The notes beneath the pieces were generated by a model. The model did no database searches and had not been told where the DNA came from. It saw only the letters and a program-made list of their open reading frames with translations. Of a stretch of 26,675 bases of DNA, positions 16,724 to 23,743 are shown piece by piece. The first letter of the stretch is position 1. Each line of letters starts with the position of its first letter. The position numbers were made by a program, and so were the translations under genes. This DNA is from CAZTJA01 sp964613745 (GTDB lineage: Bacteria > Desulfobacterota > Desulfomonilia > Desulfomonilales > Desulfomonilaceae), in the NCBI GenBank assembly GCA_964613745.1, contig CAZTJA010000038.1, positions 1 through 26,675 on the forward strand. Direction: 5' to 3'.

Positions 16724-19117
16724 ATGAACATCACACGTAGAGAAATGATAAAAATGTCGGCAGCAGCATTTGCAGCCGGTGCGCTCAATATACCTTTCGC
16801 CAAAGTAGCCGGTGCTTCTGATGACGGTATTGAAGTCGACAAATGGATCAAGGGAACCTGTCGATTCTGCGGTACCGGTTGCGGAGTATATGCCGGAGTA
16901 CGTGGCGGGAAAGTAGTCGGATTAAGGGGCAATCCTGCCGCTCTTACCAATTTCGGATTTCTGTGCGTCAAAGGCTTTAAAGGTTACCAGAGCATGTACC
17001 ACCCGGATAGACTGCTTTATCCGATGGTAAGAAACTCCGAAGGAAAATTCGTACGTGTAACCTGGGATCAGGCTCTTGACCTGGTAGCCAATAAATTTAA
17101 GGAATTACATCAAAAATTCGGTAAAGATGCAGTCGCGTATTACGGTTCCGGCCAATGTATGACCGAAGAAAGCTACACTTTTAACAAGCTCTGGAAGGGC
17201 GGATTCCGGTCAAACCATGCGGACGGAAACCCCCGATTGTGCATGGCATCAGCCGTGGGCGGCTACATGACTACATTCGGAACCGATGAACCTGCGGGAG
17301 CATACGCGGATATTGAAAGCGCCAGAACGCTCTTTATCGTCGGTTCGAATATGTCCGAATGTCATCCGATTATCTTTCGTCGCGTTGCACGACAGAAAAT
17401 GAAAGACCCTGAAAAGATCAACGTCATCGTCTGCGAACCACGTCTGACATCCACGTCCCGTATAGCCGACGTATGGCTGCCTGCGGACCCAGGTACCGAT
17501 CTTGCCGTGTTCCATTGTATGGCCAGGGAGATCGTGAAGAACAACTGGACCAACAAGTTTTTTGTAGAGAATCTCTGCAGATTCACAACGGGAACGGAAG
17601 TCAAAAATTTTGATGAATATGCAAAATTCCTCGAACAATTCACGCCCGAAGCCGTTGAAAAGATAACAAGATGTCCCGCCCAAAATATAAAAGAAGCAGC
17701 CCGAAGATTCGCAACCGAAGGCCCCACCTTGAGCCTTTGGACCATGGGTCTCAATCAGCGTACTCGAGGAGTATGGGCAAACAATCTCATCCACAACCTT
17801 CATCTGATCACCGGAAACATTTGTAAAGAAGGCGCCGACTCATTCTCTTTGACAGGTCAACCGAATGCCTGCGGCGGCGTTCGGGAAACGGGTACTTTGT
17901 CACATCTCCTTCCCGGGACCCGCTTAATAGCCAATCCCGAAGCCAGAGCCCAGGTTGAAAAGTCATGGGGGATTCCAGCGGGGAGCATTGATCCTAAACC
18001 CGGTTTTCATACCATGGAGATGTTCGCAAAGCTCGGGGCTGAAAACGATGCAAATAAACCTCTTAAAGCAATGCTGGTCAGCACCACGAATCCGGCCCAA
18101 TCGCTTCCGAATTGCCACAAATATCACAAGAATATGAACGATGGTTTCATGGTGGTTTTGGACATATTCCCCACTCGTACAACGCAATTAGCAGACGTAG
18201 TTCTGCCTGCGGCTTTCATCTATGAAAAAGGCGGCGTTTATGGTTGTTCGGAACGTCGCAGCCAACTTACTCAAAAGTGTGTGGAACCCCCCGGAGAAGC
18301 AAAGCCGGATCTGTGGATAGCTGCGCAACTTGCGAAAAGGATGGGGTTGGAAAAACTTATCCCATGGAATGGGAACGACATACCGGCCGCATATAAAGCA
18401 GCATGGGACGATTACAGGGAATGCGTGAAGCTCACGGAACACACTCTATACGGAATCACGTATGAGCGGCTTGCTAAATTGGAAGAAGGTCTCCAGTGGC
18501 CTTGCCCTAACGAAAAACATCCGGGTACGGTAAGAAGATACCTTAGGGGCAGCGACCCCATAATGGATATGCCCGAGATCGTTAAGGTTCCTCCACAAGC
18601 GGTAATCTATTTCTATGGGGACCTAAAACATGAAGGGAAAGCGAACGTTTTCTTACGTCCGTATCAGGGGCCGGAAGAGCCGCCCGACAAAGAATATCCC
18701 TTCTTCTTGACGACGGGCCGCGTTATTGAACATTGGCACAGCGGCACCATGACGATGAGGGTCCCGGAAATCGCTCGGTCTCAGCCGAATGCATTCGTGG
18801 AAATACATCCTGATGACGCAAAAGCGTATGGAATAAATAACGGTGATCTGGTGAAGGTGACGAGCAGGCGCGGGTTCAATATTTTGCCGGCGAGAGTCGT
18901 GAAAGTAACCATGCCGGGTATTCTGTTCGTCCCGTGGTTCGATCAGGACTGGGATCGCATGATAAACAGGGTCACGATAGATGCCTTTGATGATTTGTCT
19001 AAGCAACCTGAATTCAAGATATGCGCGGCAAAAATTCAGAAAGTCGGCGATCCCAAAGATGTTGCCGATATGATGATCATTTCGGATTTGAATGCTGCAT
19101 TCCCGGACAAAGTATAA
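16724..19117 (+). CDS. napA: Periplasmic nitrate reductase catalytic subunit NapA (monomeric, Desulfovibrio-type)
   Basis: A 797-residue molybdopterin oxidoreductase of the DMSO-reductase superfamily reducing nitrate to nitrite in the periplasm. It has a Tat signal (TRREMIKMSAAAFAAGAL, residues 4-21), [4Fe-4S] ligands C46, C49, C53 and C81, and the NapA-type molybdenum ligand C173 in GNPRLCMASAVGGY. It also has family blocks GSNMSECHP, WTMGLNQRTRGVWANNLIHN, TGNICKEGADSFSLTGQPNACGGVRETG and a C-terminal domain with TTGRVIEHWHSGTMT. Cys rather than Ser/Sec/Asp at the metal and absence of a napB gene fit the monomeric Nap of sulfate reducers. Because nearby Nap-like paralogues exist, nitrate as substrate is strongly likely but inferred. 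Confidence 0.92.
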   Translation: MNITRREMIKMSAAAFAAGALNIPFAKVAGASDDGIEVDKWIKGTCRFCGTGCGVYAGVRGGKVVGLRGNPAALTNFGFLCVKGFKGYQSMYHPDRLLYPMVRNSEGKFVRVTWDQALDLVANKFKELHQKFGKDAVAYYGSGQCMTEESYTFNKLWKGGFRSNHADGNPRLCMASAVGGYMTTFGTDEPAGAYADIESARTLFIVGSNMSECHPIIFRRVARQKMKDPEKINVIVCEPRLTSTSRIADVWLPADPGTDLAVFHCMAREIVKNNWTNKFFVENLCRFTTGTEVKNFDEYAKFLEQFTPEAVEKITRCPAQNIKEAARRFATEGPTLSLWTMGLNQRTRGVWANNLIHNLHLITGNICKEGADSFSLTGQPNACGGVRETGTLSHLLPGTRLIANPEARAQVEKSWGIPAGSIDPKPGFHTMEMFAKLGAENDANKPLKAMLVSTTNPAQSLPNCHKYHKNMNDGFMVVLDIFPTRTTQLADVVLPAAFIYEKGGVYGCSERRSQLTQKCVEPPGEAKPDLWIAAQLAKRMGLEKLIPWNGNDIPAAYKAAWDDYRECVKLTEHTLYGITYERLAKLEEGLQWPCPNEKHPGTVRRYLRGSDPIMDMPEIVKVPPQAVIYFYGDLKHEGKANVFLRPYQGPEEPPDKEYPFFLTTGRVIEHWHSGTMTMRVPEIARSQPNAFVEIHPDDAKAYGINNGDLVKVTSRRGFNILPARVVKVTMPGILFVPWFDQDWDRMINRVTIDAFDDLSKQPEFKICAAKIQKVGDPKDVADMMIISDLNAAFPDKV

Positions 19118-19153
19118 AGATTGAGATTTCTTTTATAAACGACAGGGGATTTG

Positions 19154-19417
19154 ATGATTATCACCGGCAGTGCTCTTTTCGTTGAGCCGGGAACTCGCGA
19201 CAAAGTAATAAAACAAATAAAAAAATATCCTGAGATCACCTACCACGTCTCTTCTGAGAGCGGTACTGAGCTGATCGTGAATTTCGAAACCGAAAGCCAA
19301 GCAGACCTGGAGATTTTGTGTTCCCGTTTAAGACATGAAATCCCCGAGATAATAGATATCGGTCACGTCTATGTGAATTTCGAAGAAGAAGTAGAGAAAT
19401 TGGGCCGCGAGAATTGA
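19154..19417 (+). CDS. napD: NapD-like Tat-signal chaperone
   Basis: An 87-residue cytoplasmic protein of the NapD family, a ferredoxin-like fold that binds the NapA twin-arginine signal to prevent export before the molybdenum cofactor is inserted. It shows the usual start MIITGSALFVEPGTRDKVIKQI, a central strand region ESGTELIVNFETES, and the C-terminal IDIGHVYVNFEEE block. The ATG at 19154 follows AGGGGA at 5 bases; a TTG immediately before it is in frame but unneeded. It sits between napA and napG, as in Desulfovibrio. Confidence 0.88.
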   Translation: MIITGSALFVEPGTRDKVIKQIKKYPEITYHVSSESGTELIVNFETESQADLEILCSRLRHEIPEIIDIGHVYVNFEEEVEKLGREN

Positions 19418-19424
19418 TCGACTT

Positions 19425-20207
19425 ATGTCCGAAAACAATTTCTTTGGTTCGCTAAAAAAGCTTTTTCACTTTCAGGAAACCTCCTCGGAAAAATACAAAG
19501 AGAACAGATTAAGACCTCCGGGAGCCGTTGAAGAGTCCTTGTTCATGGCGCTCTGCATACGCTGCAACCGGTGTCTCGAAGTTTGTCCCTATCATTCGAT
19601 AGTTAGGGCCGGCTTGGGGAAAACCATAGGAACACCATTTGTGTCCGTGGAAAATAAAGCATGCTACTTATGCATGGCATGCACTCGATTATGTCCCACC
19701 GGAGCCTTGGACGCGAAGGTCACGCGACCTGAGCAGGTCAACATGGGACGAGCGGTCATCGATACCACAATCTGCTACAGCCATTTATTTCTGGAACATG
19801 ATGTTTTGCCGGACGCCACCGGCAAGAAAATAGGAGCGCTCTGTAATACGTGCTATAATGTTTGCCCTCTTCAGGACCGAGCAATAATACTCAAACAGAA
19901 CTTGTTTCCCGTCATTACCGATAAGTGTGTTGGGTGCGGTATTTGCGTAGAAAGGTGCCCTACCCGTCCTCGACGCTCGATAAATGTAATTCCCACCGGG
20001 ATGGGCAGAGTCGATGAAGCAGGCTTTTATTTCAAGAAGGCGCGTAACCGCTATGAATCCACCGAATCCGCTGCCGAAGAAAAAACCGGCCGGGTCCTGG
20101 GCGGCGAAAAACTCCTGGAAAAGAAGTACCAAATCGACAGTGGTAAGGGGGACATTAAATTCGATTTCCCCTACAGCAAACCGGGAAAACCGGAGGGTTG
20201 GGAATGA
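19425..20207 (+). CDS. napG: NapG-like four-cluster ferredoxin lacking a visible Tat signal
   Basis: A 260-residue MauM/NapG-family protein, beginning the family core at RPPGAVEESLF. Clusters: CIRCNRCLEVCP (44-55), CYLCMACTRLCP (80-91), an incomplete C117...CNTCYNVCP (140-148) and CVGCGICVERCP (168-179). With NapH it normally forms a quinol dehydrogenase branch feeding NapA. The N-terminus is polar (MSENNFFGSLKKLFHFQ) with no RR or hydrophobic stretch, unlike typical NapG, which is Tat-exported. The protein may therefore stay in the cytoplasm or be carried out with a partner. Its TGA overlaps the napH ATG. Confidence 0.85.
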   Translation: MSENNFFGSLKKLFHFQETSSEKYKENRLRPPGAVEESLFMALCIRCNRCLEVCPYHSIVRAGLGKTIGTPFVSVENKACYLCMACTRLCPTGALDAKVTRPEQVNMGRAVIDTTICYSHLFLEHDVLPDATGKKIGALCNTCYNVCPLQDRAIILKQNLFPVITDKCVGCGICVERCPTRPRRSINVIPTGMGRVDEAGFYFKKARNRYESTESAAEEKTGRVLGGEKLLEKKYQIDSGKGDIKFDFPYSKPGKPEGWE

Positions 20208-21019
20208 TCGGCAAATGGCGAAGAGTTTTCCAATTTGCCGTCATAGTTTTCATGTTTGTGATCCCGGTCCTGAACATCTATGAGATATACCTCATAACCG
20301 GAACCTTCTATGCCCTCAATATAGGGGGACTCGGAATCGCAGATCCGGCGGTCATTCTGCAAGCCGTATTTGCAGCGGGCACATTGACTTTACCCCTATT
20401 GACTGCGGCGATCTTTCCCATTCTGATCATTCTTGTTTTGGGACGCATATGGTGCGGCTGGTTGTGCCCGTACGGCGCTATTTCTGATTTCATTGCTTTT
20501 GTACGAGGCCGCTTGCATTTTAAAGCACGTCGGTTCGACGACGTATCGCAATCTTCTTCACCGCTCAAAGCAAACCTGACACGGGTAGCTATTCTTCTTG
20601 TGGGTACTGCGGCGGCCGGAGCAATAGGAATCCCCTTGCTCAATTTCATCAGCGCACCGGGCGTGTTAAGTACCGAAGCAATGATGTTTGTGAAAGAGAG
20701 ATCGGTTTCAATCGAAGTTTTCTTCTTGGTGGTCCTGGTCATCACGGAAGTTGCTTTCCTACCGCATTTTTGGTGCAAGTACTTTTGTCCTACCGGAACC
20801 TGCACGTCACTTTTAACAAACCGCCGGTCTCTCCATGTGGAACAAGCCGGAAAAGTCGCGAACGCTCCTTGTTGTAAAGAAATGGATTGCACGAAGGTGT
20901 GTCCTATGGGCCTCCAGCCATATAAAGAAAGTCGCAATTCCTTGTGCACCAATTGTGGAAGGTGCATTGATGCATGCAAGAATTCCAGACTCCAATATAA
21001 AGGCTTCGGATTTGAATAA
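20204..21019 (+). CDS. napH: NapH-like membrane ferredoxin (quinol dehydrogenase subunit)
   Basis: A 271-residue protein with about four membrane helices (9-30, 58-80, 126-148, 168-188), two CxxxCP motifs (CGWLCP at 84-89 and CKYFCP at 191-196) and two C-terminal cluster motifs (CCKEMDCTKVCP, CTNCGRCIDAC). This is the NapH layout, a membrane iron-sulfur protein acting with NapG in menaquinol oxidation for nitrate reduction. Start ATG at 20204 overlaps the napG stop and follows CGGAGGG at 6 bases. Last gene of the tightly packed operon that began at 11182. Confidence 0.9.
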   Translation: MIGKWRRVFQFAVIVFMFVIPVLNIYEIYLITGTFYALNIGGLGIADPAVILQAVFAAGTLTLPLLTAAIFPILIILVLGRIWCGWLCPYGAISDFIAFVRGRLHFKARRFDDVSQSSSPLKANLTRVAILLVGTAAAGAIGIPLLNFISAPGVLSTEAMMFVKERSVSIEVFFLVVLVITEVAFLPHFWCKYFCPTGTCTSLLTNRRSLHVEQAGKVANAPCCKEMDCTKVCPMGLQPYKESRNSLCTNCGRCIDACKNSRLQYKGFGFE

Positions 21020-21153
21020 TGGTCTTGGGGATCTCTTGTAAAAAATCCCGAACATGATTAACTGTGCCGTAGCAATTCAATCTGTTGAATTGGTTTTGCA
21101 TCGCACAAAAAAATACCCTCTTACTTTTTAAACGATCGGCTGGAGGAAACATT

Positions 21154-21405
21154 ATGAGCATTTTATTATTACCTTTAAAAATCATCGGCTATGGAGCAGC
21201 CGGATTGGCTTTAGGTGCCGGATGGAAGATCGGCACATATTTGGCCGAATCGGCCATAGCCAGAGAAGATGAAATTAAACGAAGAGCTTCCGAATTGTGG
21301 GATCAGTTTCAGGAAAAGAGTAAAGAAGTTAGAATAAAGGTCCAAGACGGGGAGACCTGTTGTTGTTCCAAAACCGGTTCTGATGAAAAGCCGGTTTTGT
21401 CCTAG
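21154..21405 (+). CDS. Small membrane protein of unknown function with a C-terminal CCC motif
   Basis: An 83-residue protein, not recognised. Residues 3-30 form one glycine-rich membrane helix (IIGYGAAGLALGAGWKIG), followed by a charged amphipathic helix (33-63) and a polar tail with three adjacent cysteines (69-71, ETCCCSK). The ATG has an excellent ribosome site, TGGAGGAAAC, which is the main evidence that it is a gene. It lies 134 bases after napH, could share its transcript, and ends with a hairpin in its last codons. A metal- or thiol-related function is conceivable but unsupported. Confidence 0.65.
   Translation: MSILLLPLKIIGYGAAGLALGAGWKIGTYLAESAIAREDEIKRRASELWDQFQEKSKEVRIKVQDGETCCCSKTGSDEKPVLS
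21369..21399 (+). terminator. Possible terminator hairpin at the end of the small membrane gene
   Basis: CAAAACCGG and CCGGTTTTG are perfect 9-bp inverted copies around a 13-nt loop. They lie inside the last codons of the 83-aa gene. The stem ends in TTTTG, a short T-run, so termination is plausible but weak. Confidence 0.35.
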
Positions 21406-21418
21406 AATCATGGTATCG

Positions 21419-21450
21419 GCCCGGCCTTTTTGTAATCAGATGGGCCGGGC
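21419..21450. repeat. GC-rich inverted repeat in the gap before the J-domain gene
   Basis: GCCCGGCC and GGCCGGGC form an 8-bp all-GC stem with a 16-nt loop that contains TTTTT. It is 13 bases after the stop of the 83-aa gene and 30 bases before the J-domain start. Because the T-run is in the loop and not after the stem, a classical terminator on the plus strand is doubtful. Confidence 0.45.
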
Positions 21451-21480
21451 TGCTGAATTCGACTAGGTTGGGAGATTTGA

Positions 21481-21924
21481 ATGGCCTTTTGGAGTACATT
21501 TGCAAAGATCCTCGTAAAGAAAGCTGCGGGTCTAGGATCCGGAACGAGTGAAGAACACAGCCCCAAACTGAAAAAATGTATTTCATGCGGCCGGCCCACG
21601 CACCCGGACTCATTGGAGAAAGGCAAGTGTTTTGTCTGTCGTTTGGATCAATGGGAACATGAATGGGAGCACAAAACCAAAGAGGAACGTCCGAAGGAAA
21701 AACCCGCGAATAGCTTGAACGAAGCCTACCGTGTTTTGGGTTGCAAGCCTTCGGATTCAGATGAACACATTAAGAAACGCTATAGACAGCTAATCAAGGA
21801 ATGCCATGTAGACAGCCTGCCTAAGAATCTTCCGGATTATTTGGTCCAAGCGGCCAATCGAAGATTTCATGAAATCCAAACAGCGTATGAAAACATAGAA
21901 AATTACCGGAAATCCAAGAATTGA
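21481..21924 (+). CDS. Zinc-ribbon J-domain protein with HVD in place of HPD
   Basis: The 147-residue protein has a small zinc ribbon (C33, C36, C50, C53 in CISCGRP...CFVC), a charged linker (57-78) and a J-domain at about 82-143 (EAYRVLGCKPSDSDEHIKKR, YRQLI, ANRRFHEIQTAYENI). J-domains stimulate DnaK through an invariant His-Pro-Asp; here it is His-Val-Asp at 109-111, so DnaK stimulation may be weak or lost. No signal peptide or membrane span is seen. The ATG has GGGAG at 8 bases. It is last on the plus strand after the nap operon and might act in assembling the complex; this is only positional. Confidence 0.8.
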   Translation: MAFWSTFAKILVKKAAGLGSGTSEEHSPKLKKCISCGRPTHPDSLEKGKCFVCRLDQWEHEWEHKTKEERPKEKPANSLNEAYRVLGCKPSDSDEHIKKRYRQLIKECHVDSLPKNLPDYLVQAANRRFHEIQTAYENIENYRKSKN

Positions 21925-22070
21925 TATTTTTTGGCCGAATGACTCGTTTATAGACATTAACATTCGAAAGTATACTCAAAAGCTCAGTTTTGGGTAATGT
22001 TGTTCGCTCAGGCTGTCTAGTGCACCCCGAAATTCAACATCGTACAATCCATAACCGCAATCAACGAGTC

Positions 22071-22091
22071 ACCCCGCACTTGATGCGGGGT
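22071..22091. repeat. Palindromic hairpin repeat ACCCCGCA-CTTGA-TGCGGGGT
   Basis: A perfect 8-bp stem with a 5-nt loop, preceded by GAGTC and followed by CCATG. The form (GTCACCCCGCACTTGATGCGGGGTCCA) is typical of dispersed intergenic REP/MITE-like repeats. Only one copy is in this window, so repeat status is inferred. Confidence 0.5.
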
Positions 22092-22173
22092 CCATGCCTT
22101 TGACGATATTTGTTTACTGCGCAAGATTGGATGAGAAAATTGGACCCATACATACGAGATACTTCCTTCTTGT

Positions 22174-22198
22174 AGGGGCAACCCTAGCGGTTGCCCTT
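22174..22198. repeat. Inverted repeat AGGGGCAACC-CTAGC-GGTTGCCCTT
   Basis: Ten-base stem (one G-U pair) with a 5-nt loop, preceded by TGT. It resembles the dispersed 'GTAGGGGC(A/G)ACC...' repeats seen in many genomes. One copy here. Confidence 0.45.
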
Positions 22199-22221
22199 CT
22201 TACCAGAGACGGCAAAACAAC

Positions 22222-22249
22222 CTGGATTCCGGCCTTCGCCCGAAATGAC
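22222..22249. repeat. Degraded 'CTGGATTCCGGCNTTCGCCGGAATGAC'-type repeat
   Basis: The 28-base run from CTGGATTCCGGCC to CCCGAAATGAC matches the widespread intergenic repeat class whose translation gives WIPAF.... The stem TTCCGGC/GCCCGAA has one mismatch, so it looks worn. One copy here. Confidence 0.45.
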
Positions 22250-22471
22250 TTGTGCGTAGCCCTACTTTTGTTACACGAGGGACAGAAGATAGTCGCATCT
22301 TTTAGGGCTGTGTATGACCGACCAGCGCCCATAAGGGATGCCCTACCCTGTGTTTGGATGTGTTCGTTAAGACTCACGGGCTGTGAGATATAGAGAAATG
22401 AATTCCGGCATTCATCGGACTGTTTTTTCGCGGATACGTCAATGTGTGGTCTTCACGAAGGTAGGGAATAA

Positions 22472-22495
22472 GTGGAGAGCTTTCCGGCTCCCCAC
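22472..22495 (-). terminator. Probable terminator of the HdrD/NarI-like operon
   Basis: Minus strand GTGGGGAGC, loop CGGAAA, GCTCTCCAC: 9 bp with one G-U pair, 9 bases after the stop of the last gene, followed by TTATTCC. The T-tract is weak. Confidence 0.5.
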
Positions 22496-22504
22496 CCTTT
22501 GGAA

Positions 22505-23722
22505 CTATTCTTCGAGGGAATCCATAACCAATTCGATCACGGTTCTATTGGTGACGGGCAGTTTATAGTGAGCCTGAATATCGACGAGCTGCGCCAAACA
22601 CATTTGGCATGAAGTCGTCACCAAAGTAGCCTCGGTTGCGGTAATCTGATCACTTTTGGCTTTGCCGAAGGCAAGCCGTTTCTGGCCCATTTCCGTATTC
22701 TGGGCAACACTGCCGCCGCCCCCACAGCATACGGCATACTCGCTGTGCGGTTCCATGTCCACATATTCTTCGCAGATGTATTTGAGCAATTCGCGGGGTG
22801 CTTCGTAGACCCCTAATTTGCGCCCGACATTGCACGGATCATGGTACGTGACTTTGCCTTCAATGGCTCCTTTTCTGAGCTTCAGCTTGCCTTCTTTCCA
22901 ATACTGATATGCCAGCTCAACAATGGACAAAACCTCGAAACCCAGAGGCTCTCCGATCATTTCTTCGGCATCATGGCGGATAATTTTGAATCCATGCCCG
23001 CATTCCGTTGTAATGATGGCCTTAACTCCGAGTTTCCGTGCAGTTTCGACAGTCCGGCGGACGAGTTCCATATTGGTTTCATCGTCTCCGAGATAATAAG
23101 CCCAGTTCGAAATGTCACAAAGATTGGAGGCATAAGTCCAGTCGGCATTTACGGTTGTGAAAAATTTAAGATAGACCGAAAACATGTTGGGAGCCGACGT
23201 GTATTCCCTCGGATTCGGTATATAAAGGAAATCGGCACCTTCTTTGTCGATGGGAACGGTGAATTCATCTTCATCCAATCCGAGATCCGGAGCAGCCTCC
23301 TCTCCGAGCCATTGGAGACTGTCGACGAATTCCTCGGTATCGATCCCCACACTGTTACCGATCTCTTTTATCTTGTTGAGCCCTTCTTCCAGGCGTTTGG
23401 GCACTTTGCCCTGGATCAAGGCTAAGCCTCTAATTATGCGTATGATTGAATCGAGTTTTATGTTCTTGGGACATTCAACCATGCAGCGGCCGCACAAAGT
23501 ACATGCCCATAAAAATTCGGAATCGACCAGCTGTTGAATTTTAGCGGTATCTTTGTTGAGAATTGATAATGTGATGTTGCGTGGTGTTATTCCCGGGTAA
23601 GCACTTTCGATAAAACACGTATTGTCGCATTTATTGCAAGCGAGACACTCCTGAAGCTTTTCGCCTCCACTTCTTTCGAGAATCTCAGCGGCCTTTTGAT
23701 CGGATAGTAAACTCTCTGTCAC
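22505..23722 (-). CDS. HdrD/DsrK-like iron-sulfur protein (second copy, last gene of operon)
   Basis: A 405-residue soluble protein with two [4Fe-4S] motifs near the N-terminus (CLACNKCDNTC and CTLCGRCMVECP) and a complete C-terminal CCG domain (HDPCNVGR, VCCGGGGSV, SCQMC) that binds the noncubane [4Fe-4S] centre in HdrB/HdrD-type disulfide chemistry. An earlier CCG half is reduced to ECGHGF. Family members pass electrons between a membrane cytochrome b and a thiol/disulfide or other partner. The start is set at GTG 23722, which has GGAG at 6 bases; a TTG four codons upstream is in frame but badly placed. The first copy shares the same domain layout with low sequence identity. Confidence 0.88.
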   Translation of the reverse strand: MTESLLSDQKAAEILERSGGEKLQECLACNKCDNTCFIESAYPGITPRNITLSILNKDTAKIQQLVDSEFLWACTLCGRCMVECPKNIKLDSIIRIIRGLALIQGKVPKRLEEGLNKIKEIGNSVGIDTEEFVDSLQWLGEEAAPDLGLDEDEFTVPIDKEGADFLYIPNPREYTSAPNMFSVYLKFFTTVNADWTYASNLCDISNWAYYLGDDETNMELVRRTVETARKLGVKAIITTECGHGFKIIRHDAEEMIGEPLGFEVLSIVELAYQYWKEGKLKLRKGAIEGKVTYHDPCNVGRKLGVYEAPRELLKYICEEYVDMEPHSEYAVCCGGGGSVAQNTEMGQKRLAFGKAKSDQITATEATLVTTSCQMCLAQLVDIQAHYKLPVTNRTVIELVMDSLEE

Positions 23723-23743
23723 TTTATACTCCAATGGTTTCCA

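Larger units (their letters stand above)
21925..22504. other. 580-bp gene-free region with three different hairpin-repeat remnants
   Basis: Between the plus-strand J-domain gene and the minus-strand HdrD-like operon (convergent ends), no credible gene is seen. Three short inverted repeats of the kinds often scattered through genomes occur within 180 bp (listed separately), and a terminator hairpin for the operon lies at 22472-22495. The open frames across it are artefacts of the repeats. Confidence 0.6.

Noticed and set aside
22094..22393. Plus-strand 99-codon open frame containing WIPAFARND
   Set aside because: This peptide is the well-known false translation of the CTGGATTCC...GGAATGAC repeat; no ribosome site and no protein-like composition.
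22841..23425. 194-codon open frame opposite the second HdrD-like gene
   Set aside because: Antisense shadow; the opposite strand has complete cluster and CCG motifs.
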